Source: Oscillospiraceae bacterium (GTDB lineage Bacteria > Bacillota > Clostridia > Christensenellales > Aristaeellaceae). Taken from it: DNA of 40,548 nucleotides. The translations under genes and the position numbers were made by a program. Shown piece after piece: positions 1-6,800 of this stretch (positions are counted from its first letter, which is position 1; the number at the start of each line of letters is the position of its first letter). The notes below the pieces were generated by a model. The model was not told the origin of the DNA and made no database searches. It saw only the letters and a program-made list of their open reading frames with translations. Location: positions 1 to 40,548 of the forward strand of contig JAISWI010000034.1 of assembly GCA_031270865.1 (NCBI GenBank), read 5' to 3'.

Positions 1-28
1 CTCGTGGCCAGGGTAGATTGTTCCTCCA
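1..28 (-). repeat. Dispersed repeat A, copy 1 (cut by window edge)
   Basis: Read on the minus strand, these bases match 40449-40475 on the plus strand with a single mismatch over 27 bases (core GGAGGAACAA then CTACCCTGGCCACGAG). They form the outer end of a dispersed element whose fuller copies lie at 22621-22765 and 40447-40548. The rest of this copy would lie outside the window. Confidence 0.8.
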
Positions 29-32
29 GGTA

Positions 33-1826
33 TCACCCCTCAAGCGGTAGATTGAGCATCGCCACTGTGCCGCCTTCAGCCGGAAATCGGTACCTTAACC
101 CATATTCCACCCCATAACATAACTTAATCATCCTATTAATATTATAAACACCATACCGCCTCCCCAAATCCCCCTCCCCGGACATTACCTGCCTCGCCTT
201 CTCCTCATCCATCCCTACCCCGTTATCGGCCACACTGATCACCAACTGCCCGCCCTCTCTCCCCGCGCTAACCCTCACCCATCCGCTTTTCCCTTCCCCT
301 TTACACATAATGCCATGCAATATCGCGTTCTCTACCAACGGCTGCAGTACAATCTTCGGCACCTTATACCCCTCGAACGACTCATCCACCTCCACTTCCA
401 ACCTAATCCCCTGCTCGAACCTCTGGTTCTGTATCCTTACATACGCCCTTACATGGTCTAGCTCATCCCTCAACCCCACCATGTCCGACCCTTTCCCCAG
501 ACTCAACCTATAAAACCGCGCCAACGCCCTTACAATGTCCACAACCTCCCTTGCCCCGTACTCACTCGCCTTCCAATTGATCAAATCCAGCGTATTATAC
601 AGGAAATGCGGGTTAATCTGCGCCTGCAGCGCCCTTAACTCCGCGCTCTTAATCTCTTTCCCTTGCTGGTACTTCTCCTCTACCAGCCTGTCAATCCTTC
701 TAACCATGAAATTAAACGCGGCGATCATCTGGTCCAGCTCCCCGTGAACCCTGCCCGTCCTTACATCCCCCTCACCCTCAACCTCCGGCCGCTCGCCGCT
801 GTACACGTTCCGCATCCTTTCCATCAGGTCGTGCATACGCGATATTACCGAGCGCGACATCAGAAACGAAACCAAATATGTCGCCGCCCCTACGCTCCCA
901 GCCAAAGCCAGCGTCATCAACAGTAGCCCCCACCTTTGCGAGGTCAGCTCCTTATACGGTATCGCGCATGTCATAACCCAATCGGTCCCGCTTATCGCCC
1001 GCGCCATAACCAGATAACGCCCCGAGCCCGCCTCCGTGTCAAACCACCGCTCGTCGCTCCCCATCCCGTCCCCGACGCCATCCCAGCCCAAGCCATCCCC
1101 AAAACGCTCCAAATTAACCTGGCTCGACCGGCTTACCACCTCGCCATTCTTGTTGGTAATGAACACAACGCCCTGCTTGCTTATATCGGCGTTCGACACA
1201 ATGAAGTCTATACTATCCTGCCTCACGCTCAACCTGATCACGCCTGTTATCTCGCTGATCTGGCTTTGGTTGCGAACCTTCCTATACAGCGAGACTACGC
1301 TTACCGGATCAGATATCGCGTGCAGGTAAGGCAGGCGCTCATTTGGAATCCAAAGCGCCTTATCCCGCGATCCCATGAGCGCCTGATACGCCTCCGTTCC
1401 CATAAACTCATCATAGTCCCCTATGAAAACGCCTTGCCCGCTATACAAAAACCCACGCGGCGCGTACAGTGTAACGCGGTAGATATCGCCATTCAGGAAA
1501 CTATTCAGGAAAGTATCCAACTCGCGCATATCCTTGGTTTGTTCAAATATATCAAAGCTGTCCCCCGCCCTATATTTAACCAAAATATCCTGAACCCCTG
1601 TATTAAAGTAGATAGTATCCGATATATCTATCATATGTGATAACTTGAAAGCAAGGTATGAGCTTGCTTGCTGGAACGACTGACTCGCGGATCGTTTCAT
1701 CTGTTCTTCCATCATATCGCCTATCCGCCCATACATGACCAGCGTGAGCAACCCCAGCGGCGCGAATATCAGCGCGAAGCACACCGCCAGCAGCTTCACG
1801 CGCAGATGAAGCCGCCGCCCGCTCAC
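33..1826 (-). CDS. YesM-type sensor histidine kinase
   Basis: This is a 597-aa membrane sensor kinase of the LytS/YesM class. Membrane segments at about residues 10-31 and 299-323 flank a roughly 265-aa extracellular sensor region, which contains a glycine/aspartate-rich stretch at 243-258. A HAMP-like linker (about 324-380) follows, then the His_kinase domain with H407 in QINPHFLYN, the N box with N500 (PLVENAILHG), and the ATP-lid glycines DNGVGM (535-540) and YGVYNINRM. It would autophosphorylate on H407 and pass phosphate to the response regulator encoded immediately upstream. The GTG start overlaps that gene's stop (GTGA), so the two are translationally coupled. The divergent solute-binding protein gene suggests a sugar-related signal, which is inferred from family habit. 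Confidence 0.93.
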   Translation of the reverse strand: MSGRRLHLRVKLLAVCFALIFAPLGLLTLVMYGRIGDMMEEQMKRSASQSFQQASSYLAFKLSHMIDISDTIYFNTGVQDILVKYRAGDSFDIFEQTKDMRELDTFLNSFLNGDIYRVTLYAPRGFLYSGQGVFIGDYDEFMGTEAYQALMGSRDKALWIPNERLPYLHAISDPVSVVSLYRKVRNQSQISEITGVIRLSVRQDSIDFIVSNADISKQGVVFITNKNGEVVSRSSQVNLERFGDGLGWDGVGDGMGSDERWFDTEAGSGRYLVMARAISGTDWVMTCAIPYKELTSQRWGLLLMTLALAGSVGAATYLVSFLMSRSVISRMHDLMERMRNVYSGERPEVEGEGDVRTGRVHGELDQMIAAFNFMVRRIDRLVEEKYQQGKEIKSAELRALQAQINPHFLYNTLDLINWKASEYGAREVVDIVRALARFYRLSLGKGSDMVGLRDELDHVRAYVRIQNQRFEQGIRLEVEVDESFEGYKVPKIVLQPLVENAILHGIMCKGEGKSGWVRVSAGREGGQLVISVADNGVGMDEEKARQVMSGEGDLGRRYGVYNINRMIKLCYGVEYGLRYRFPAEGGTVAMLNLPLEG

Positions 1827-3334
1827 CGCTGTCCCTTCTGGCGGAACCGGGCAGGCGAAACGCCCGTCGCCCGCTTGAACGCCTTGGCGTATGTGTTCGT
1901 GTCGTTGTAACCCACGCGCCTTGCGACCTCGCTCAGGCGTATATCCTCCTCCACCAGTATCCGTTTGGATTTCTCAACGCGCAGTTCCAGCAGGCACTCG
2001 CTGATGGATCTCCCCACCGTCTTCTTGAACAGCATGGACAGGTACGGCTGGGTCAGCCTGACCTGCTCGGCCAGCGAGTTCACGCACAGGTTGGGATCCA
2101 TGTATTGCGACTCAATAACCCGCATCGCCGCCGTAACCTTCCTATGCGCGGTTGGGGCTGACCGCGCCTCATCCTCTATGAAGGATCGCGTCGCGTCTAG
2201 CAGCAAGTCCTGGTATTGCGCGAGCGTCTTCCGTCCTGACAGCGCGTCCAGCAGCCAGCCGTCGTCCGGGCCGCGCGGCGAGTCCGCTGGCGCGCGGCGC
2301 CGTCCCGCCTCCGAGCGCAGCGCCAGCAGCAGCCGCGCGAACAACTGTTTCGCGTGATCGACCAGCATATGCGGCTCACGCGCCAGCTCCGCGCACAACC
2401 GCCGCGCGCGCCGTTCCAGTTCGTCATACCTGCCCCCGGCCAGCGCGTCCAGGAACGGTTTCTCCAAGCATTCAGGAACAACCTCGCCGCCGTTCTCCCG
2501 GTAGAACACGGCCTGACCGTAACCCGTAAAGAAGAAACTCTGCAGCGCTACGACCGCCTGTTCATATGAAACATGGATATTCGCCATGCCCCGCGCGGGC
2601 TGGCCTACCGCTGTGAACGCTAGGCCCGCGTCGGCCTGGCCGCGAATCCACGCGAGCATGTCGTCCCGGTCGTTGAGCAAACCAGAGCGCGTGTCGGACC
2701 GCGCTACCGCCACGATCAAGCCATCCTTACCGCACAAAACCAGTTCAGGCCACATTTCCCCAAACCGCCGCGCCCAGTCGCGCGGCAGTTCCGCGTCCCC
2801 ATCCAATTTTATTATCATAACTAAATACCACGCGTCCAAACCAAACCGCAAGCCCAGCAGCGACATGCCGCGCTCCAGCCCCAGCGCGTCCGCGCCGGGC
2901 TTGAGCAGCCGTGACGCCATGTCCTCCCTTACCAGCAGCAGGAAATCCCCGCCGGGGCGCGTATCCGCCTGTTCCCCGACCCGCCGGACGGCTTGCGTGA
3001 TCTCATCCAGGTCGATAGGTTTCTCAACATAGCCGACCGCGCCCAGCCGGATGGCCGCGCGGAGGTACTCCTTGTCGGAATACCCGCTGATGAATATTAT
3101 CTTGACCGACGGCATCGTTTTGCGCAGCTCCATCGCCAGCTCGATCCCGTTGAGGCGGGGCATTCGCACATCCGTTATCACGACATCCGGCGGGTTAAGC
3201 CGCGCCAGGCGCAGCGCGTCCACGCCGTCGCAGGCCTCCATGATCTCCGTCACGCCCAGCGAAGCCCATGGGACGCCGCTCAGGATTCCGCGCCGCGTGG
3301 CCGGTTCGTCGTCCGCCAGCAGCAGCCTGCGCAT
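1823..3334 (-). CDS. YesN-type response regulator, AraC output
   Basis: This 503-aa regulator pairs with the kinase gene it overlaps. The receiver domain (1-120) has acidic residues D8/D9, phospho-acceptor D55 (VVITDVRMP) and K105 (EKPI). The centre (about 130-390) is the poorly conserved region typical of YesN proteins. The C-terminus has two AraC helix-turn-helix motifs (NSLAEQVRLTQPYLSMLFKK and LSEVARRVGYNDTNTYAKAFKR). I start at ATG 3334. A GTG nine bases upstream is open, but it sits inside the AGGGGGTGG that serves as the ribosome binding site for the ATG. A promoter with 17-bp spacing lies just upstream. The probable target is the divergent binding-protein gene; this is inferred from position. 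Confidence 0.93.
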   Translation of the reverse strand: MRRLLLADDEPATRRGILSGVPWASLGVTEIMEACDGVDALRLARLNPPDVVITDVRMPRLNGIELAMELRKTMPSVKIIFISGYSDKEYLRAAIRLGAVGYVEKPIDLDEITQAVRRVGEQADTRPGGDFLLLVREDMASRLLKPGADALGLERGMSLLGLRFGLDAWYLVMIIKLDGDAELPRDWARRFGEMWPELVLCGKDGLIVAVARSDTRSGLLNDRDDMLAWIRGQADAGLAFTAVGQPARGMANIHVSYEQAVVALQSFFFTGYGQAVFYRENGGEVVPECLEKPFLDALAGGRYDELERRARRLCAELAREPHMLVDHAKQLFARLLLALRSEAGRRRAPADSPRGPDDGWLLDALSGRKTLAQYQDLLLDATRSFIEDEARSAPTAHRKVTAAMRVIESQYMDPNLCVNSLAEQVRLTQPYLSMLFKKTVGRSISECLLELRVEKSKRILVEEDIRLSEVARRVGYNDTNTYAKAFKRATGVSPARFRQKGQR

Positions 3335-3368
3335 AGTGGCCACCCCCTGCCGATGAGGTATTGAGCAT

Positions 3369-3397
3369 ATTATACACTACCGCGGTCGGCCTGTCAC
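3369..3397 (-). promoter_or_regulatory. Promoter of the response regulator/kinase operon
   Basis: On the minus strand a -35-like GTGACA (3392-3397) and a consensus -10 TATAAT (3369-3374) are separated by exactly 17 bp. The regulator ATG is about 35 bases downstream. It faces away from the promoter of the divergent binding-protein gene. Confidence 0.7.
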
Positions 3398-3452
3398 GGT
3401 TATCCCGCGCCCGCCTCCTAAGAAGCCGTTTGGAATTTATACATCTTGCCTA

Positions 3453-3481
3453 TTGACATAAACCAAAGGTTGTGATATACT
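3453..3481 (+). promoter_or_regulatory. Promoter of orphan binding-protein gene
   Basis: A perfect -35 TTGACA (3453-3458), a 17-bp spacer and -10 TATACT (3476-3481) preceded by an extended -10 TGA. The transcription start would fall near 3488, inside an inverted repeat that begins at the -10 box. Confidence 0.8.
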
Positions 3482-3498
3482 GTCCGTAGGACAGTATA
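3476..3498. promoter_or_regulatory. Inverted-repeat operator on the -10 box
   Basis: Perfect 10-bp arms TATACTGTCC and GGACAGTATA are separated by GTA. The left arm is the -10 box itself and the right arm covers the expected +1, so a dimeric protein bound here would block RNA polymerase. The sequence is not a recognised CcpA or LexA site. The symmetry is seen directly; the repressor is unknown. Confidence 0.65.
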
Positions 3499-3531
3499 CA
3501 GCAAACAGTAAATCGAAAGGACGCGGCCCAT

Positions 3532-4989
3532 GTGAAGGGATTGGTACGCGCGGCTTGTTTGGCGTTGGCGTTGTGCCTGGGCTTGCGCGCGCCCGCGAGC
3601 GGCGGGGACTTCCCAGCCGACATATCCGGCAGGGCTGACCTGCTGATGTACCTGATCGGCAGCCCCGCGCGGGACTACGACGAGGTCATGAACCGCGTCA
3701 ACGCCAAACTGGATAAGGACCTCAACGCCAGCCTGACCGTTAACTGGATCGGCTGGGGCGACTTCGGAGCCAAGTATCCGCAGGCGCTGGCCTCCGGCGA
3801 GCCTGTCGATCTCATATATGTCTCGTCGTGGGGCAATTATTACGGCGAGGCCGCGAAGGGCGCGTTCCTGCCGCTGGAGGAGCTGCTGCCCATATACGCG
3901 CCCAAGACCTTCGAGGAGATCACCCCCGACTTCATGAGGCAGGCCACAACGGGCGGACACCTCTACGGCGCGCCGTCCGCGTTCAGCCAGATCGGGATGA
4001 TGGGCTACATCGTCCGCGGCGACCTCATGAAGAAATACGGCATGGACGGCATCAGCGGCATCGACGACTATGGCGCGTTCCTGGAGCGCGTCATGAACGA
4101 GGACCCGGACATCGCGCCGGGGGATTTCATGTCCGGCTGGGACGCGCTGGACAGATACTACGCGGGTTCGCTGAACCTGCTGCTGATCGACCTGCCGTTC
4201 TATATTGACCTTGGCGCCGCCAAACCCGCCGTTATCAACTTCTACGACCTGCCCGGCGTAGCGGCGCATTTCCTCAAGATGAAGGATTGGCATGACAAGG
4301 GCTACTGGCCCCAGACCGTGCTGTCCGAGAAGGAGGAGAACAGGTTCCGCGACGGGAAGGCCGCGTCGCGTCTGCACAACCAGGATTCGTGGACGAGCGT
4401 CTGGCTGGCGCATCCGGAGTACGAGGCGCAATTCTACTTCGCCATGCCCTTCGCGTTCAGGACGGCGGCGATGCAGGACGGCATGGCGGTCCCCGTCGCC
4501 GCGAAGCACCCCGAACGCGCGTTGACGCTGCTGGAATTGCTGCGGCAGGACGAATCGTACTACGACCTGATGACATACGGCATAGAGGGCAAACACTGGG
4601 AACTGAACGGCAAAGGCGAGTTGGTCGCGCTGGATACCGACGGGTTCACGCCGGAGGCTTACTGCTCCTGGGGGTTCAAGGAACCGAAATTCTTCAAGGT
4701 CCCGGCGGGCATGCCGCCGAACCTGGCCGAGGTCAACGCGGCGCTTGAGGCGATGTCAAGCGAGAACCCGTACGCGCTGTTCTTCCCCGATTATGAACCC
4801 ATAAAGAGCGAGCGGGCGGCGGTATTCAACGTATGGCAGCAGTACGGGCTGCCGCTGGCGTTTGGGCTGGTGGAAGTGGAGAGCGGGCTGGCGACTGTTC
4901 GCGAAAAACTCGCGGAGGCGGGGGTCGAAGCGATGCGTGACGAGCTGCAAAGGCAGCTGGAGGCGTTCATATCGCGGGGCGGGCAGTAG
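3532..4989 (+). CDS. Orphan ABC solute-binding protein (family 1, DUF3502-like)
   Basis: This 485-aa protein has a hydrophobic N-terminal export signal (1-24) and a family-1 sugar-binding-protein body. The last ~60 residues (from YEPIKSERAAVFNVWQQYGLPL) resemble the DUF3502 tail of LplA-like proteins. No clear lipobox is visible: LALC has Leu where Gly/Ala/Ser is expected, so membrane anchoring is uncertain. The start is GTG at 3532, with GAAAGGA 10 bases upstream. An overlapping ATG at 3530 reads straight into a stop (ATGTGA). No permease or ATPase gene follows. The divergent two-component genes suggest either binding for permeases encoded elsewhere or a sensing role with the kinase; both are inference. 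Confidence 0.85.
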   Translation: MKGLVRAACLALALCLGLRAPASGGDFPADISGRADLLMYLIGSPARDYDEVMNRVNAKLDKDLNASLTVNWIGWGDFGAKYPQALASGEPVDLIYVSSWGNYYGEAAKGAFLPLEELLPIYAPKTFEEITPDFMRQATTGGHLYGAPSAFSQIGMMGYIVRGDLMKKYGMDGISGIDDYGAFLERVMNEDPDIAPGDFMSGWDALDRYYAGSLNLLLIDLPFYIDLGAAKPAVINFYDLPGVAAHFLKMKDWHDKGYWPQTVLSEKEENRFRDGKAASRLHNQDSWTSVWLAHPEYEAQFYFAMPFAFRTAAMQDGMAVPVAAKHPERALTLLELLRQDESYYDLMTYGIEGKHWELNGKGELVALDTDGFTPEAYCSWGFKEPKFFKVPAGMPPNLAEVNAALEAMSSENPYALFFPDYEPIKSERAAVFNVWQQYGLPLAFGLVEVESGLATVREKLAEAGVEAMRDELQRQLEAFISRGGQ

Positions 4990-4997
4990 CGGCAGAG

Positions 4998-5091
4998 TGG
5001 GCCGCCGTTAGCGTAGTTGTCGTATAACAGTGTATCGGCCACACCCGCGCCGATAAAACCAACCGCGCGGTGTATCCAGCCCAAGCCGACA
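4998..5091 (-). pseudogene. Remnant of a 751-aa-type repeat protein
   Basis: On the minus strand this stretch reads SVGLGWIHRAVGFIG followed by AGVADTLLYDNYANGGPL. The intact protein at 6801-9056 has SVGSDWIHRVVGFIG followed by TTVDDMLLYDNYANAGML, so about 24 of 32 residues agree and the DNA also aligns well with 7440-7533. The fragment is confined to the gap between the binding-protein stop and the stop of the next gene, with no start or other domains. It is a leftover of a deleted paralogue. Confidence 0.75.
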
Positions 5092-5097
5092 GAATGC

Positions 5098-6075
5098 CTA
5101 TTTTTTAATAAACGCCGCTAGGACATTACCTTTATTCCTTACGCCAGGCAGCAGCTCAACGAAGCAATACCCCAGCAGACTCCCGTCCTCACCCTTTATG
5201 TCCGCTAGCAGCTCAAAGAAGAACACGTTGAACATCCCGCTTATCTTAGGAGTAATGGTATATTTCTTACCGTCCATCTCAAGGTTCCAACCATTTGAAA
5301 ACCGTTTCCCCTCGAATGTGATGATTTCCATTTCCTTAATGGTATAATCATTCAGCCGCCGGTACGCCCCGCTTGCCTCAATGAGCGTGCCATCATAGTA
5401 ATCATCCTGCGGAAACGCGAACAGCATGGCCTCCGTATTGTCAAAGAAGCGCAGGGAGAACCATTCCCAGCCGCAGCGCGGGTCGGTGATGTGGTATGTC
5501 CCGCCCTGCCTGTCAAACCACGCTTTGCCCGCAAGACCTTCATACGCCTTGCCCCCGATTTCCAGCGAGCCTCTCGCGGCAAGGTTCGTGAACGAGTAGT
5601 AATATGTCCGTTCCGTCTCGCCGGGGATTCCCATCTGGAGCGCGCCATTATCGCAATGCCATACAGGCGGCTTGGCGGCTTCCATTTCCACATCGAGGCG
5701 GAAGCCGGCGCCGCGCATATCCAGGCGCATCCTGCCTTTGCCGGAGTGTTCGTTTGGCGAAAGCGTGAGGCGCGTATGGCCGTCAACGGCAAGCGTATCC
5801 GCGGTTACGGTCACGCCCTTGCCGAAGAATATGGGCGTCTGCGTGTTATAGTGCTTCCCAGAGCGGAAGTCCGTCACGGAACAAATAAGGAGCATAAATG
5901 GCACAACCACCGTTATTTTCGCCAACGTGAATTGATATCCGAACAAATCACCGCCTTTATCCTCCAAATAACCGGTGCAATACCACCACTCTCCGCGATT
6001 TTTATGCGCGAGCCATACATCGTCAAATGTGGTTGGAGGCAAGCCGGATCCAGCGGTATAGACGATTTTACCCAT
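5098..6075 (-). CDS. CrtC/AttH-like lipocalin-fold protein (EWWY motif)
   Basis: A 325-aa protein with the family signature of carotenoid 1,2-hydratase/AttH-like proteins: the RGEWWYCTGYL motif (E29-Y32), GDLFGYQFT just after it, and AWFDRQGG in the middle where relatives have an aromatic/acidic motif. Relatives bind or act on hydrophobic molecules, but the substrate here cannot be read from sequence. The frame stays open for 20 codons upstream, but I start at ATG 6075 because GGGGAGGG lies 7-10 bases before it. There is no signal peptide. It is divergent from a TetR gene with a shared palindrome and is probably repressed by it. Composition is less GC-rich than the transporter genes, compatible with acquisition. 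Confidence 0.75.
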   Translation of the reverse strand: MGKIVYTAGSGLPPTTFDDVWLAHKNRGEWWYCTGYLEDKGGDLFGYQFTLAKITVVVPFMLLICSVTDFRSGKHYNTQTPIFFGKGVTVTADTLAVDGHTRLTLSPNEHSGKGRMRLDMRGAGFRLDVEMEAAKPPVWHCDNGALQMGIPGETERTYYYSFTNLAARGSLEIGGKAYEGLAGKAWFDRQGGTYHITDPRCGWEWFSLRFFDNTEAMLFAFPQDDYYDGTLIEASGAYRRLNDYTIKEMEIITFEGKRFSNGWNLEMDGKKYTITPKISGMFNVFFFELLADIKGEDGSLLGYCFVELLPGVRNKGNVLAAFIKK

Positions 6076-6144
6076 TGCGAAATCCCTCCCCAGCCAGTAT
6101 AATGACAATATGCGGCAACCATTGCTAAAACGCAATCATCAGGT

Positions 6145-6174
6145 TTGTACGATAGTTGCTTAAGCAACTATATT
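6145..6174 (+). promoter_or_regulatory. Promoter of the TetR-family gene
   Basis: TTGTAC (6145-6150), an 18-bp spacer and TATATT (6169-6174), about 30 bases before the TetR start codon. The spacer is almost entirely occupied by the palindromic operator, the usual layout for an autorepressed TetR gene. Confidence 0.55.
6153..6170. promoter_or_regulatory. TetR operator, 18-bp perfect palindrome
   Basis: TAGTTGCTTAAGCAACTA is its own reverse complement over all 18 bases. It lies between the divergent starts at 6075 and 6205 and inside the TetR promoter spacer. Length, symmetry and position fit a TetR-family operator; binding is inferred. Confidence 0.75.
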
Positions 6175-6204
6175 CAAGAACGGTTGCGCCGGGAGGACTG
6201 CGCG

Positions 6205-6723
6205 ATGGACTTGCGTGTCCAAAAAACCCATGAAGCTATCAGGGAACAGTTTCTTTACCTTAGAGCTACCGCGCCACTGACAAAAATCAGGGTAAGCGCC
6301 ATCTGTGAGCGCGCGAAAATAAACAAGACGACCTTTTACAGGCGCTATCTTGATGTATACGACCTGTCCGACCAAATCGAGGGACAGGTCTTGGCGGAGC
6401 TAATGTCCGACTGGGACGGTTCCCTCTGCCTGTTCACCGACCCAAACCGCTTCATCGACGGCCTGTTCCGCGCGTTGAGGAAGCGTGAGCGCGTTATCAA
6501 CATCCTGTTCCGCGACAGGATGGAGGCGCTCATATCGAAATTCGAGGACGCGCTGCTCGCGTTATACTTGCGCGAGTCGGATTCCGCGCGGGACGCCATA
6601 AGGTTGTCTTTCGTTGTAGGCGGAGCGTCGCGCGTTTTCTTAAACGGCAAGTATGATTATAATACCGATTCCAAGGTTCTTGCCGATATACTCACGCGCA
6701 TATCCGCCCGAACGACCGCGTAG
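6205..6723 (+). CDS. TetR/AcrR-family transcriptional regulator
   Basis: A 172-aa regulator. The N-terminal helix-turn-helix (about 19-50, IRVSAICERAKINKTTFYRRY) is the TetR DNA-binding domain, and the rest is a helical ligand-binding region without recognisable specificity. I start at ATG 6205, with GGGAGG (6191-6196) 8 bases upstream. An earlier in-frame start at 6145 would put the operator inside the coding region. It very likely represses itself and the divergent EWWY-motif gene through the palindrome at 6153-6170, released by a small ligand. Confidence 0.88.
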   Translation: MDLRVQKTHEAIREQFLYLRATAPLTKIRVSAICERAKINKTTFYRRYLDVYDLSDQIEGQVLAELMSDWDGSLCLFTDPNRFIDGLFRALRKRERVINILFRDRMEALISKFEDALLALYLRESDSARDAIRLSFVVGGASRVFLNGKYDYNTDSKVLADILTRISARTTA

Positions 6724-6800
6724 CCGTATCCACCCCTTCGCCGCCTCCTAGGGGAGATAGATGTCGCCGCCCCCTCCCCCTTGCCGCCCCCCTCCCATTC
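6724..6800. repeat. Dispersed repeat B, copy 1 (degenerate)
   Basis: This short gap between convergent genes holds CCTAGGGGAGATAGATGTCGCC followed by C-rich sequence. It resembles a family of degenerate elements, also at 9180-9320, 36160-36260 and 36390-36490, that share a CCCTTAGGGGAGATGTCGCC-like core and GCGACAGAGGG-like flanks. Confidence 0.4.

Noticed and set aside
3418-4596. Long open frame on the minus strand opposite the orphan binding protein
   Set aside because: It mirrors the codon pattern of the real gene on the other strand, has no recognisable domain and no ribosome site; similar GC-rich mirror frames lie opposite many genes here.
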